DNA of 33,653 nt, taken from NCBI RefSeq assembly GCF_018128965.1, contig NZ_JAAEDH010000031.1, forward strand, positions 1 to 33,653, in the 5' to 3' direction. This DNA is from Plastoroseomonas arctica (GTDB taxonomy: Bacteria; Pseudomonadota; Alphaproteobacteria; Acetobacterales; Acetobacteraceae). Below, in pieces: positions 15,996-27,430 of the stretch. The notes under the pieces are model-generated. The model worked only from the letters and a program-made list of their open reading frames with translations. It did no database searches and was not told the origin of the DNA. The translations under genes and the position numbers were made by a program. Within the stretch, counting starts at the first letter, position 1; each line of letters opens with the position of its first letter.

Positions 15996-16970
15996 ATGGC
16001 GCCAGCGTGCCACATCGCCCGAACTCACCATGCCATCCTGGGCGCGGCCCTTGGCCTGGCGCTCGCCTGCGCGGGACCGGCGGGTGCCGAGGAATGGCCC
16101 ACGCGCCCGATCCAGCTGGTGAACCCCTACCCCGCCGGCAGCGTGACAGACCTGCTCGCGCGCGCCCTGGCACCCGGGCTGTCGGCCCGGCTCGGCCAGC
16201 CGGTGGTGGTCGTGAACCGCGACGGCGCGGGGGGCAGCGTCGGCATCGCCGCCGTGTCCCGAGCCGCGCCGGACGGCTATACGCTCGCCTTCTCGGCGAC
16301 CACGCCGCTGATCGTCTCGCCGATGATGCGGGCCGATACCGGCTACACCGCAGCCTCGCTCGACGGCATCTGCCAGACCTATGACCACGCCTTCGCGCTG
16401 GTCGTCGCGCCGGGCTCGCCGCTGCACAGCCTCGCGGATCTGGGCCCCGAGGCCCGCCGCCGCGGCGGCCTTCAGTACGGCCATCTCGGCGTGGGTTCGA
16501 TCCAGCATCTCGCCGGCGCGTCGCTCGCCCAGGCGGCGGGCGTCGCGCTGGAACCGGTCGCCTACCGCGGCGATGCGGCCGTCGTGCTCGATGTCCAGGC
16601 CGGGCGGATCGATCTCGGCATCACCGTCGCGGCATTCGTCGTGGGCCAGCCCGTCCGCGTGATCTCGATCCTGGCCGAGCAGCGCTCGCCCGGCTTCCCG
16701 GACGTCCCGACCGCGCGCGAGGCCGGGTATGACGTGTCGGTAGCGAGCTATGGCGGCGTGCTGGCGCCGGCGGGCCTGCCGGCGACAGTGCGCGCGCGGC
16801 TCGAAGCCGCATGCCAGGCGGCCGCCGGCGACGAGACCTATGGGGCGATGGCGCGGCGCACCTTGCAGCCGGAGCGCTACTATCTCGGCACCACCGCCTT
16901 CTCCGCGCGCATGGCGGGCGACCTGCGGGAGAAGGAGGCGCTGTTGCGACGCATGGACCTCGCGCGCTGA
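15996..16970 (+). CDS. Tripartite tricarboxylate transporter substrate-binding protein (Bug family)
   Basis: A 324-residue periplasmic solute receptor. A signal peptide (about 1-31, ending AGPAGA) is followed by the Bug opening EEWPTRPIQLVNPYPAGSVTD, then PVVVVNRDGAGGSVGIAAV and the later FPDVPTAREAGYDV, all typical. Bug proteins bind carboxylates, and most are orphans without adjacent TctA/TctB, as here. It lies next to a divergent racemase-fold gene and ahead of a class II aldolase, so a carboxylate or hydroxy-acid substrate is a reasonable guess. The 193 bases before it show no strong promoter. Confidence 0.92.
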   Translation: MAPACHIARTHHAILGAALGLALACAGPAGAEEWPTRPIQLVNPYPAGSVTDLLARALAPGLSARLGQPVVVVNRDGAGGSVGIAAVSRAAPDGYTLAFSATTPLIVSPMMRADTGYTAASLDGICQTYDHAFALVVAPGSPLHSLADLGPEARRRGGLQYGHLGVGSIQHLAGASLAQAAGVALEPVAYRGDAAVVLDVQAGRIDLGITVAAFVVGQPVRVISILAEQRSPGFPDVPTAREAGYDVSVASYGGVLAPAGLPATVRARLEAACQAAAGDETYGAMARRTLQPERYYLGTTAFSARMAGDLREKEALLRRMDLAR

Positions 16971-17149
16971 GATTTCGGCGCGGGGCCCGTCGTGTTCGGG
17001 CCACGCGCGCTCATGGGCCTTGTCCCGTGGCGGGAGCAGCACCTAACCTCCAGCGACAGGCCTCGCCCTGGCCGCTTGCCGACCGGGCATGACGGCCGAC
17101 ACTTCGCCGTGCCGACCACCATCACCCCACCGCTGAAGGAAACCGGCCC

Positions 17150-17932
17150 ATGCCGCTCGAGAACCACACGGCCCCCGACATCGCACTCGCCGACGCCCGC
17201 CACCAGGCGCGCGTCGACCTGGCCGCGGCCCATCGCCTCGCCGTGCGCGACGGCTTCCACGAGGGCATCTTCAACCACTTCACCCTGCGCGTGCCCGGCA
17301 CCAATGATCGCTACTACCAGATCCCCTTCGGCCTTCACTGGAGCGAGGTGAACGCCTCCTGCTTCATGGAAGTCGGCTATGACGGGGAGGTCCTTGCGGG
17401 CGAGGGCATGGTCGAGCGCTCCGCCTATTGCATCCACGCGCCGATGCACCGGCTGCTCGACGCTGCGGCGGCGGTGTTCCACACCCACATGCCCTACACC
17501 AGCGCTCTCGCGCGCCTCGAGGACCCGCAGATCCTGCCGATCGGCCAGACCGAGCTCGGCACCATGATGCGCACCGCCTATGACGCGACCTATACCGGCC
17601 CCGCCTTCGACCCCGCCGAGGGCGAGCGCCTGGCCGGCATCATCGGCGACAAGACCGTGCTGATCATGGCGAACCACGGCGTGGCCACGGTCGGCAAGAC
17701 GGTGGCCGAGGCCTATGACCGGCTCTACTACATGGAGCGCGTGGCGCAGGTGCAGCTCTATGCGATGTGGACCAAACGCCCGCTCAAGCGCCTGCCGGAG
17801 GAGGTCGTGGACCACACGATCAACACCTATCGCGGCAACGCCACCAAGTACGGCGACCGCGCCAACGCCGAATGGCATTTCGATGCGCTGAAGCGGATCC
17901 TCGACCGCAAGGAGCCCGACTACAAGGATTGA
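17150..17932 (+). CDS. Class II aldolase/adducin family protein
   Basis: A 260-residue protein of the fuculose-phosphate aldolase / ribulose-phosphate epimerase / adducin fold. Zinc-binding His residues are visible as H111 and H113 (FHTHMPYTSAL) and H176 (MANHGVATVG). NHFTLRVPG near residue 42 is the usual substrate-loop region. This version lacks the common TPSG stretch and resembles the uncharacterised adducin-like enzymes often found near Bug receptors. GAAGGA stands ten bases before the ATG. The preceding 179-base gap holds nothing I can name. Substrate unknown; decarboxylation or aldol cleavage of a small hydroxy-acid is inference. Convergent with gyrB, 15 bases apart. Confidence 0.9.
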   Translation: MPLENHTAPDIALADARHQARVDLAAAHRLAVRDGFHEGIFNHFTLRVPGTNDRYYQIPFGLHWSEVNASCFMEVGYDGEVLAGEGMVERSAYCIHAPMHRLLDAAAAVFHTHMPYTSALARLEDPQILPIGQTELGTMMRTAYDATYTGPAFDPAEGERLAGIIGDKTVLIMANHGVATVGKTVAEAYDRLYYMERVAQVQLYAMWTKRPLKRLPEEVVDHTINTYRGNATKYGDRANAEWHFDALKRILDRKEPDYKD

Positions 17933-17947
17933 GGGCCGGCGCGAGCC

Positions 17948-20431
<2,484 letters not shown>

Positions 20432-20442
20432 TTATACAATGT

Positions 20443-21603
20443 TCAAGCAGGTTCGGGCACCCCGAAACCGGCGATCGTTTCGAGCCTGCCGGACGCCGCC
20501 GAGAAGCCTTCCGCCACGCCCTGGAGGGGGGCGAAAACGCCGACATCCGTGCCCGTGAGGAAGCTCTGCGCGGGGAGTGCGGCCAGCGCCGCGAACAGCG
20601 CCTCCCGCCGTCGCTGGTCGAGGTGCGCGGCGACCTCGTCGAGCAGCAGCAGCGGGGCGAAGCCGCGCGCCTCGGCAATGAGCGAGGCATGGGCGAGGAC
20701 GGTGGCGATCAGCAACGCCTTCTGCTCGCCGGTGGAACACAGCGCGGCGGGCTGGTTCTTCTCCAGGTGCACCATCGTCATGTCGGTGCGATGCGCGCCT
20801 TCCGCTGCACCGCCCGCCGCGGCATCCCGCCGGCGCTGCTGGGCCAGGCGCGCGCGCAGCCCCTCCTCGACCGCAAGCGCGGGGCTGTCCTCCAGCGCGG
20901 CCGCGATCGGGCAGAGCAGGTCCAGGCGCGCGGCGGGGAAGGCGCCCAGCGGGCGCTGCTCGGCCAGCACGGTGTTCAGCCGCCGCGCCAGGCCGCGCCT
21001 TGCCGCGACGGCGGCGACCGCGCGGCGCGCCATCTGCTCCTCCAGCGCATCCAGCCAGCCCGGGTCGGCGCGGCCCTGGGCGAGCACCCGGTTGCGGCTT
21101 GCCATGGCGTGGTCGTGCGCCGCGACCTCGCGCGCATGGGCGGGCTCCAGCGCCCAGACCAGGCGGTCGAGGAAACGCCGGCGCCCCGAGGCCCCCTCCT
21201 GGAACAGCCGGTCCATCTGGGGCGTGAGCCACACCGCCGCGACGCGTTCGGCCAGTTCGGTCGAGGATTTCTTCGCCACGCCGTCGAGCATCCAGGCGCG
21301 GCGCTCGCCGCCGCCCTCGCTCGCCGTGCCGGTGCCGATGTCGAAGGGCCCCAGCGCCGTCTCGAAGCGCCCGGAGGCGGCCCAGGGCAGCCCGTCGCGC
21401 CCCAGCTCGCCCATCCGCGCGCCGCGCAGGCCACGCCCGGGGCCGAGCAGCGATATAGCCTCCAGCAGGTTGGTCTTGCCCACGCCGTTCTCGCCGGCGA
21501 TCACCACCACGCGGCCCGAGAAACGCGCATCGAGCGCCGCATAGCTGCGGAAATCGCGCAGCATCAGGCGGGTGAGGCGAAGGGCAGGGAAAGCCATGGT
21601 CAT
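20443..21603 (-). CDS. recF: DNA replication and repair protein RecF
   Basis: RecF is an SMC-like ATPase that acts with RecO and RecR to load RecA on gapped DNA. The 386-residue product opens with LRLTRLMLRDFRSYAALDARF, then Walker A GENGVGKTNLLEAISLL (about 39-55). The ABC signature CSTGEQKALLI is near 290 and Walker B PLLLLDEVAAHLD follows. Starts at GTG 21606, ATG 21603 and ATG 21597 are all possible; the middle one is given. In most relatives recF directly follows dnaN. Here a roco gene intervenes, with 96 bases between the roco stop and recF. Confidence 0.96.
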   Translation of the reverse strand: MTMAFPALRLTRLMLRDFRSYAALDARFSGRVVVIAGENGVGKTNLLEAISLLGPGRGLRGARMGELGRDGLPWAASGRFETALGPFDIGTGTASEGGGERRAWMLDGVAKKSSTELAERVAAVWLTPQMDRLFQEGASGRRRFLDRLVWALEPAHAREVAAHDHAMASRNRVLAQGRADPGWLDALEEQMARRAVAAVAARRGLARRLNTVLAEQRPLGAFPAARLDLLCPIAAALEDSPALAVEEGLRARLAQQRRRDAAAGGAAEGAHRTDMTMVHLEKNQPAALCSTGEQKALLIATVLAHASLIAEARGFAPLLLLDEVAAHLDQRRREALFAALAALPAQSFLTGTDVGVFAPLQGVAEGFSAASGRLETIAGFGVPEPA

Positions 21604-21657
21604 CACGGGAGGTCCAGTGGCCGGATCGGCATTATGGACGACCGCTCGACTAGAGAA

Positions 21658-21677
21658 ATCACGATAAGTGCCGTGAT
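21658..21677 (-). terminator. Weak hairpin between roco and recF
   Basis: ATCACG and CGTGAT are separated by eight bases and followed on the minus strand by TTTCT. This could be a weak terminator after roco or a leader hairpin of recF; the six-base stem is too short to be sure. The rest of the 96-base gap shows nothing else. Confidence 0.3.
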
Positions 21678-21699
21678 CTGCGCGACAGAGGACCGCCCG

Positions 21700-24288
21700 T
21701 CAAGCCGGAGGCGTCGTTCGCCTAGGTCGCTTGGGCTTCTGCTGAGGCGCTGGCGCGCTGCCCGTCTGATCCCGGCCACCTCGCAGCAGCGGCAGACGTT
21801 CAAGCAGCCCGCCGGTCATACGCTCAAGTCGCGCCTCGTTGATCGCCCCGGTCATGCGCAGGACGATTACCAGCACTAGGGCGACGCTCAGCAGGATGCC
21901 CAGCGCGAGCAGGCCAAAGCCCAATGCGCCGGCGAACTGCATCCCGGCGATGAGGATCACGGCAACTACGGCAAAAGCCAGCAGCACGAAGCCACCCATG
22001 CCCCAAACTTGCGCCACGCTGACTGGTGGCGCGACGCGCTGCGGTGGAGGATCTTCGCGTTCGAGCGGCGCAAGCTTGTCGCGATTGCTCGCCATCATTC
22101 GCTCCTCCGTGTCCACGCCTTCCAGCAGGTGGCGCACGTTGTAAGTCCGCGTCGCTCCCTCCGGTACGAAATTTAATGTAAACATGTCGCGGAGCGTCCG
22201 GAGATGCTGGTAGTCCGCAAGAACACCCGGTGCATCCGGAAGCGGCACCTTCTCCTTCACTGCGATTTGGCTGATGGTGCTGTGCAACTGCTCAAACTCG
22301 GCGCGGATGATGTCGAGCAACTCGCGCCGACCCATCACGTTCCCATCCACCGCGATGCGGATTCGTTTTTCTTCCAGATCGGCTTTCACGAGCGCACGGT
22401 TACGGTTGCGCTCGAGGACCACCCCGGTGCGCCAGTAGGTGCGCTTGGAAATCATCGCCTGCATGCGCACGATAAAGCGCGAGATAATGCTGCTCGGCAA
22501 CACCTCGTACTGGTACTCGAAACGTAGTGCGCCTTCCCAATCCCCAGTGTCCGGTTCGTTTTTCGGCAGCAGGTCTGGGATCAGGTAGCGTGTCTTACGG
22601 TCGGCCGTGTCATACTGGAAGCACAGCTCGAACTTCTTCATCATTTCGATGATGAAGCCATGCTTGTCTTCAGGGTAGCGCTCTGAAGGCTTCAGTATCT
22701 CGGAGAGCTGGGCGTGGTGCAGCACGCCACCATCCATATGCGCATGCAGGACTGCATAGACGCCGTCCGTTACCCAGTCCGGCCGCAGCACACTGGTCAT
22801 CATCATCTGCGGATCATCGACAAAGCTTAGAACGACACCGAGGTCATTGAGGAAGCGGAGCAGCGTCTTGCGGCGGATATCCTTCGGCATACCCGCTTCG
22901 TCGCACACCTGCTGATAGCGCTCGTAGCTGATGTAGTCGCCGCCCGGCGCCTCCAGCTTTTCCTTTACGGCAATCTCGGCGGGTAAGAAACGCTCCTGCA
23001 GGTGTTGGAGGTCGCGGATCGCCGCGCCAATCGCGGAGGTCAGTTCATCCATACCCAGGCCGGTGACGGCGGAGACGCGGTGCACGCCGAGGATGAAGGG
23101 GTATTTTTGGCGCAGACCGCGTTCGTCGAGGTCCAGCCGGTGCTGGTCGGCCTTGTTGCAGACAATCAGGGTCGGCGCGCCGGCAGCGAAATTTTGGATC
23201 AGCTTCAACCAGTATTCGAGCCGGCCGCGATGCTCATCCTCCCGCGAGTTCAGCACCACGAGGTAGAGCGTGCGCTCGGTGAGGAAGAACTGGTGGGTGG
23301 CGTGCATGATCTCCTGCCCGCCGAAATCCCAGATTCGTACTTTAACGTCGTCGGCAACTGCGCCCGGTTGCCAAGGCTCGACCCGGATGCCCTGGGTGGC
23401 GGACTCGTGCGTGTCAACCCTTTCGCCGCGTAGGTGTTTGACCAGGCTGGTCTTGCCGACCTCCCCCTGGCCGACGAGGATCATCTTTGTCTCCTTCAGC
23501 GGCACACCTGTGCTTTGGCGTCGCTGCGTGAAGTAATAGGCGATGATCTCGTTGGCCGGCGCCTTCATGATTTCCGGCGGAATGGGCAACGGGTTGCCCA
23601 TCAGGCCCAGCTTCCCGAGGCGGCTACGCTGCATACTCGGCGGCAGCGCGCTGATATTATTATTTTCTAAATTAACGAATTCCAATTCAGGAAAAGTATC
23701 GAAGGTGTCTGGAAGTGCCGTCAGTTGGCAGTTGCTAGCAAAAAACGTGTCAAGCTTGGGCATGCCGGCAAATGAAAGCGGAATGGTCCCGATGGGATTG
23801 GTGGACACGACGAGCGTGTCTAGATTAGGCAGCGACTTCACGATGGACGGGAATTCCGAGAGTCCGCATGCCTGGACCCAGAGATACTCCAGTTGGCTGA
23901 GCTTCCCTAGCGATTCCGGCAACCGGATCACCTTGTTGCCCGTTAGGGAAAGGCGACGTAGGCCATGAAGATCGCCTATCCATTCGGGAAGCTCCTTCAA
24001 CAGCTGCCAATCCAGATCGAGGCGTCGGAGCGAGGTCATACGGCGCAGAACCGTTGGAAGGCGCTCAAGCGGCAGGTTGTCGAGGTTCAGCGACGTCAAG
24101 CCAAAATTGGCCAACGCGTCAGGAAGATCGCTAATCGGATTGCTGTTTAGCCGCAGCTCGCTGAGCCTGATCCCGGTTAGTGCCCGAACCGGCAATTCGG
24201 TTAGACCTAGATCGGACAGGTCCAGCTTACCGCCCTCCATTGCGGCGATCCGCTGCTCGACGGTCTCCGACCTCTGGTCCTTGCTCAC
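21700..24288 (-). CDS. Roco family protein: leucine-rich repeats, Roc GTPase, COR domain, two C-terminal membrane helices
   Basis: An 862-residue multidomain protein. Residues about 22-234 are nine to ten leucine-rich repeats (pattern LxxLxLxxNxIxxLPxx). The Roc small-GTPase domain (267-430) keeps the P-loop GQGEVGKTS (273-281), switch II WDFGGQE (320-326), NKAD (378-381) and SA (406-407). A COR dimerisation domain follows (about 434-684). A linker leads to two membrane helices (about 765-783 and 789-811) and a Lys/Arg/Pro-rich tail. Bacterial Roco proteins cycle between monomer and dimer with nucleotide state; physiological roles are mostly unknown. The GTG at 24288 was chosen because GGGAG lies seven bases upstream; a TTG at 24306 has no such site. 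Base composition is clearly lower in GC than in neighbours (one 60-base line, 23641-23700, has 21 G/C), which suggests acquisition. It sits between dnaN and recF in the same direction. It is probably a sensor-switch with membrane output; defence or stress roles are conjecture. Confidence 0.93.
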   Translation of the reverse strand: MSKDQRSETVEQRIAAMEGGKLDLSDLGLTELPVRALTGIRLSELRLNSNPISDLPDALANFGLTSLNLDNLPLERLPTVLRRMTSLRRLDLDWQLLKELPEWIGDLHGLRRLSLTGNKVIRLPESLGKLSQLEYLWVQACGLSEFPSIVKSLPNLDTLVVSTNPIGTIPLSFAGMPKLDTFFASNCQLTALPDTFDTFPELEFVNLENNNISALPPSMQRSRLGKLGLMGNPLPIPPEIMKAPANEIIAYYFTQRRQSTGVPLKETKMILVGQGEVGKTSLVKHLRGERVDTHESATQGIRVEPWQPGAVADDVKVRIWDFGGQEIMHATHQFFLTERTLYLVVLNSREDEHRGRLEYWLKLIQNFAAGAPTLIVCNKADQHRLDLDERGLRQKYPFILGVHRVSAVTGLGMDELTSAIGAAIRDLQHLQERFLPAEIAVKEKLEAPGGDYISYERYQQVCDEAGMPKDIRRKTLLRFLNDLGVVLSFVDDPQMMMTSVLRPDWVTDGVYAVLHAHMDGGVLHHAQLSEILKPSERYPEDKHGFIIEMMKKFELCFQYDTADRKTRYLIPDLLPKNEPDTGDWEGALRFEYQYEVLPSSIISRFIVRMQAMISKRTYWRTGVVLERNRNRALVKADLEEKRIRIAVDGNVMGRRELLDIIRAEFEQLHSTISQIAVKEKVPLPDAPGVLADYQHLRTLRDMFTLNFVPEGATRTYNVRHLLEGVDTEERMMASNRDKLAPLEREDPPPQRVAPPVSVAQVWGMGGFVLLAFAVVAVILIAGMQFAGALGFGLLALGILLSVALVLVIVLRMTGAINEARLERMTGGLLERLPLLRGGRDQTGSAPAPQQKPKRPRRTTPPA

Positions 24289-24377
24289 CAGGCTGCTCCC
24301 GGACAAGATAGGCCGGAATGTGTCTCTTCGCTCGCCTCTCCCGCAAGTAGAAACACTGCTGCAAGGCTACATAATCA

Positions 24378-25508
24378 TCACACCCGCATCGGCATCAGCA
24401 CGTAGAGCGCCTCATCCTTCGCCGCGTCCTTGACGATGGTCGGCGCGCTGCCGTCGGCGAAGTAGAACACCACCTTCTCGCCGATCTGGTCGGTGATGTC
24501 GGAGAGGTAGCGCGCCTGGAACCCGATCTCGAGCGGCGTGGCCGTATATTCCACAACGTCGCCGTCCAGCTCCTCCTGCGCCTGGCCCTGCTCGGGCGAG
24601 GCGGCGGAGAGAACCAGCAGGTTGCGATCCACCGAGAGTTTGACGGGACGCGAGCGCTCCGAGCTGATCGCGGCCACCCGCTTCACCGCATCGGAGAACG
24701 CCTTCTTGTCCACGCTCAGCACCTTGTCGTTGCCGCGCGGGATCACCCGGTCGTATTCGGGGAAGGTGCCGTCGATCAGCTTGCTCACCAGCGTGACGGT
24801 ACCGATCGCGAACTTGATCTTGGTGTCGGACAGCGACAGCGCGATGTCCTCCTGCGTCTCCTCGGCGAGCTTGCGCAGCTCGTTCACCGTCTTGCGCGGG
24901 ATGATCACGCCGGGCATCCCCGAAGCACCCTCCGGCAGCGGCTCCTCCACCCGGGCGAGGCGATGGCCGTCGGTCGCCACCGCGCGCAGCACCGGCGCGC
25001 CATCGACCGTGGTCGCGTGCATGTAGATGCCGTTGAGGTAGTAGCGCGTCTCCTCGGTGCTGATCGCGAATTTGGTGCGGTCGATCAGGTCGCGCAGCAC
25101 GCCCGCCTTCAGCGCGAAGCTGGTCGGCAGGCGGCCCTCGGTCATGGAGGGAAAATCCTCGACCGGCAGCACGGTCAGCGAGGTCGCGAAGCGTCCGGCC
25201 CGAAGGGCGAGCGGCGCGTCGCCGCCAGGATGGTCCAGCTCCACGCGGGCGCCGTCGGGCAGGTTGCGGGTGATCTCGTACAAAGTCGCGGCGGGGGCGG
25301 TGGTGCGGCCGGCGCGGGCGACGGTCACGCCCGGGACCTCCTCCTGCACCGCGATTTCCATGTCCGTCGCGATCAGGCGGAGAACGCCCTGCTGGGTCGC
25401 CTCGATCAGGACATTGGCCAGGATGGGGATGGTGTTGCGCCGTTCCACCACGCTCTGCACATGGGCGAGCGCCTTGAGCAGAACCGCCCTGTCCACGGTG
25501 AACTTCAT
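24378..25508 (-). CDS. dnaN: DNA polymerase III beta subunit (sliding clamp)
   Basis: The ring-shaped processivity clamp. The 376-residue product begins MKFTVDRAVLLKALAHVQSVVERRNTIPILANVL and ends with the conserved YVLMPMRV, the part of the peptide-binding pocket that partner proteins use. Internal family stretches EDFPSM, YYLNGIYMH, VATDGHRLA and FPEYDRVIP are present. TAGGA precedes the ATG by a few bases. It lies 93 bases after dnaA and 89 bases before roco; the latter gap could hold a roco promoter, but I find no convincing pair. Confidence 0.97.
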   Translation of the reverse strand: MKFTVDRAVLLKALAHVQSVVERRNTIPILANVLIEATQQGVLRLIATDMEIAVQEEVPGVTVARAGRTTAPAATLYEITRNLPDGARVELDHPGGDAPLALRAGRFATSLTVLPVEDFPSMTEGRLPTSFALKAGVLRDLIDRTKFAISTEETRYYLNGIYMHATTVDGAPVLRAVATDGHRLARVEEPLPEGASGMPGVIIPRKTVNELRKLAEETQEDIALSLSDTKIKFAIGTVTLVSKLIDGTFPEYDRVIPRGNDKVLSVDKKAFSDAVKRVAAISSERSRPVKLSVDRNLLVLSAASPEQGQAQEELDGDVVEYTATPLEIGFQARYLSDITDQIGEKVVFYFADGSAPTIVKDAAKDEALYVLMPMRV

Positions 25509-25601
25509 GGTCCTACCCCACCCCGTTCCGCCCCGCGCCTAGCGCGCGAATCGCCGCTTGCGCGGTCGTGAACCTTACCAGCGCCCGGAAAGCGGAGCAA
25601 T

Positions 25602-27041
25602 TCAGGAGACTTCGAGCATCCGCTGCAGCAGCTCCACATCCTCGGCGAAGCCGGCATCGCCCTGCATCAGCTCGGCGACGCGGGAGACGGCGTGCATCAC
25701 CGTCGTGTGGTCGCGGTTGCCGAACCGCCGCCCGATCTCGGGCAGCGAACGCTGGGTGAGCTTCTTGGCCAGGTACATCGCCACCTGACGGGGACGTGCG
25801 ACGTTGCGCGCACGCCGCGCCGAGGACATGTCGGTGAGGCGGATATTGTAGTGCTCGGCGACCCGCTTCTGGATCTCCTCAATGGTCAGGCGCCGGTCAT
25901 GCGCGCGCAGCATGTCCTTCAGCACCTCCTGCGCAGTCTCGAGCGTGATCTCGCGGCCGAACAGGTTGGCATGGCCGATCAGGCGGTTCAGCGCACCCTC
26001 GATGTCGCGCACGTTCGAGGTGATCTTGTGGGCGAGGAATTCCAGCACCCGCTTGTTCATCGCCACGCCCGAGCCGCTCGCCTTGGCCTCGAGGATGGAC
26101 AGGCGCAGCTCGTAGGTGGTGGCGTGCAGGTCGGCGACCATGCCGCCGCCCAGCCGCCCGCGCAGCCGGTCATCCAGACCATTGAGGTCCGAAGGCGACT
26201 TGTCCGCGCTGACGACGATCTGCTTGCCTGCGCCGATCAGCGCGTTGAAGGTGTGGAAGAACTCCTCCTGCGTGTTGTCCTTGCCGATCAGGAACTGCAG
26301 GTCGTCGATCATCAGCACGTCGACGCCGCGCAGGATCTCCTTGAACTCCATCGTCGACTGCGAGCGCAGTGCCACGATGAACAGGCCCATGAACTTCTCG
26401 GCCGTCATGTAGGTGATGCTGCGCTGGTGCGAACTCTCGCGGATAGTCCAGGCGATCGAGTGCATCAGGTGCGTCTTGCCCAGGCCGACGCCGCCATAGA
26501 GGAACAGGGGGTTGAAGCCGGCGATCGCAGGCTTCTCCGCCACCCGCCGGGCGCAGGCATAGGCGAACTCGTTGGGCTTGCCGACGATGAAGGTGTCGAA
26601 GGTGAAGCGCGTCTCGAGCGGCGCGGACCAGTCCACGCGCGCATCGGGCTTCGCACCGGGGCGGTTCTCCGGCCGCGGGGCCAGGGTCTCGGCCAGGCCA
26701 TCGGCCGCGGCTTCGGCCACCGGCTCGCCCGCGGCGGGCCGCGCCGCCGCGGCGACACGGACATCCACGCGGCGGATCGCCGGATTTTCCATCTGCCACA
26801 GCGCGCGCAGGCGATCGCCGTAATGCCCGCGCACCCAGTCGCGCAGGAAGCGGGTGGGCAGCAGCACGATCGCCTCGTCGCCCTCGATCCCGGCGAGCGT
26901 CATCTGCTTTAGCCAGCTGCGATACTCGACCTCACCCACATCCTCACGCAGGCGGCCTCGAACCCGGGCCCAACTCTCCGCCAATTGCGGCACGGAAGTC
27001 ACAGGCGTCGCGCCATCGACGTCTTTCTCCATTCGCCGCAC
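25602..27041 (-). CDS. dnaA: Chromosomal replication initiator DnaA
   Basis: DnaA binds DnaA boxes and opens the origin. The 479-residue product has the N-terminal domain I (about 20-90), a Pro/Ala-rich linker, the AAA+ domain with Walker A GGVGLGKTH (183-191), Walker B LMIDD (243-247) and sensor II region RDIEGALNRL (345-354). It ends in the DNA-binding domain IV with FGNRDHTTVMHA (about 440-451). The GTG at 27041 was preferred because GGAGG lies ten bases upstream. The ATG at 27032 is commonly chosen for such genes but is too far (about 19 bases) from that site, and a TTG at 27044 is also possible. It heads the dnaA-dnaN-roco-recF-gyrB series. Confidence 0.96.
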   Translation of the reverse strand: MRRMEKDVDGATPVTSVPQLAESWARVRGRLREDVGEVEYRSWLKQMTLAGIEGDEAIVLLPTRFLRDWVRGHYGDRLRALWQMENPAIRRVDVRVAAAARPAAGEPVAEAAADGLAETLAPRPENRPGAKPDARVDWSAPLETRFTFDTFIVGKPNEFAYACARRVAEKPAIAGFNPLFLYGGVGLGKTHLMHSIAWTIRESSHQRSITYMTAEKFMGLFIVALRSQSTMEFKEILRGVDVLMIDDLQFLIGKDNTQEEFFHTFNALIGAGKQIVVSADKSPSDLNGLDDRLRGRLGGGMVADLHATTYELRLSILEAKASGSGVAMNKRVLEFLAHKITSNVRDIEGALNRLIGHANLFGREITLETAQEVLKDMLRAHDRRLTIEEIQKRVAEHYNIRLTDMSSARRARNVARPRQVAMYLAKKLTQRSLPEIGRRFGNRDHTTVMHAVSRVAELMQGDAGFAEDVELLQRMLEVS

Positions 27042-27430
27042 CAAATGTCCCCCTCCGCAACCGGTTCCTTCCCCGAGCGTGCGCCATAATGATGGCCGCC
27101 ACGCTCCGCTTCCCACGCCAATAGAAACCCATTTCCAACACGCCCGACACCCGCTCCGGCACGCAGCGCAGCGTCATCCGGAACCAGGCGTCACCCACGA
27201 TCAGTACCACGCGGCACAGCCACGATACGCTGCACTCGACGCGCTCGCCAACGCGAATTATCGCGATGCGCGACATCCAAAATTGCGACGCGCTTCGATC
27301 ATACGCATGCGTATGCGCGCGCCGATGCGATGCACGACAAGCCGCGCCACGCACTGAAAAACACGCGCCATCAACCGCCGCGTTCATGCGCGCAGACCAA
27401 GGCACGACGAGGGCGGAACGCCCACGCCAA
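27042..27430. other. dnaA upstream region
   Basis: Nearly 390 bases without a gene. It is less GC-rich than its surroundings in places (AATTATCG, AAAATTGCG) and holds the 16-base palindrome listed separately and a TCGCG-atg-CGCGA repeat. I see no cluster of DnaA boxes (TTATCCACA-like), so it is more likely the regulatory leader of dnaA than a replication origin. Confidence 0.5.
27300..27315. promoter_or_regulatory. Perfect 16-base palindrome upstream of dnaA
   Basis: CATACGCATGCGTATG is a perfect dyad about 260 bases before the dnaA start. It stands in otherwise non-coding DNA, so it may be an operator for a dimeric regulator. No known regulator consensus is recognised. Confidence 0.4.

Noticed and set aside
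21607-24377. Direct repeats or attachment sites flanking the Roco gene
   Set aside because: Comparing both flanking gaps gave only a GGCCGGA match, which is too short and too common in GC-rich DNA; no integrase or tRNA gene is nearby.
27042-27430. Replication origin at dnaA
   Set aside because: No cluster of DnaA boxes or clear AT-rich unwinding region was seen; in many alphaproteobacteria the origin is elsewhere. GC skew and box counting over the whole chromosome would decide.
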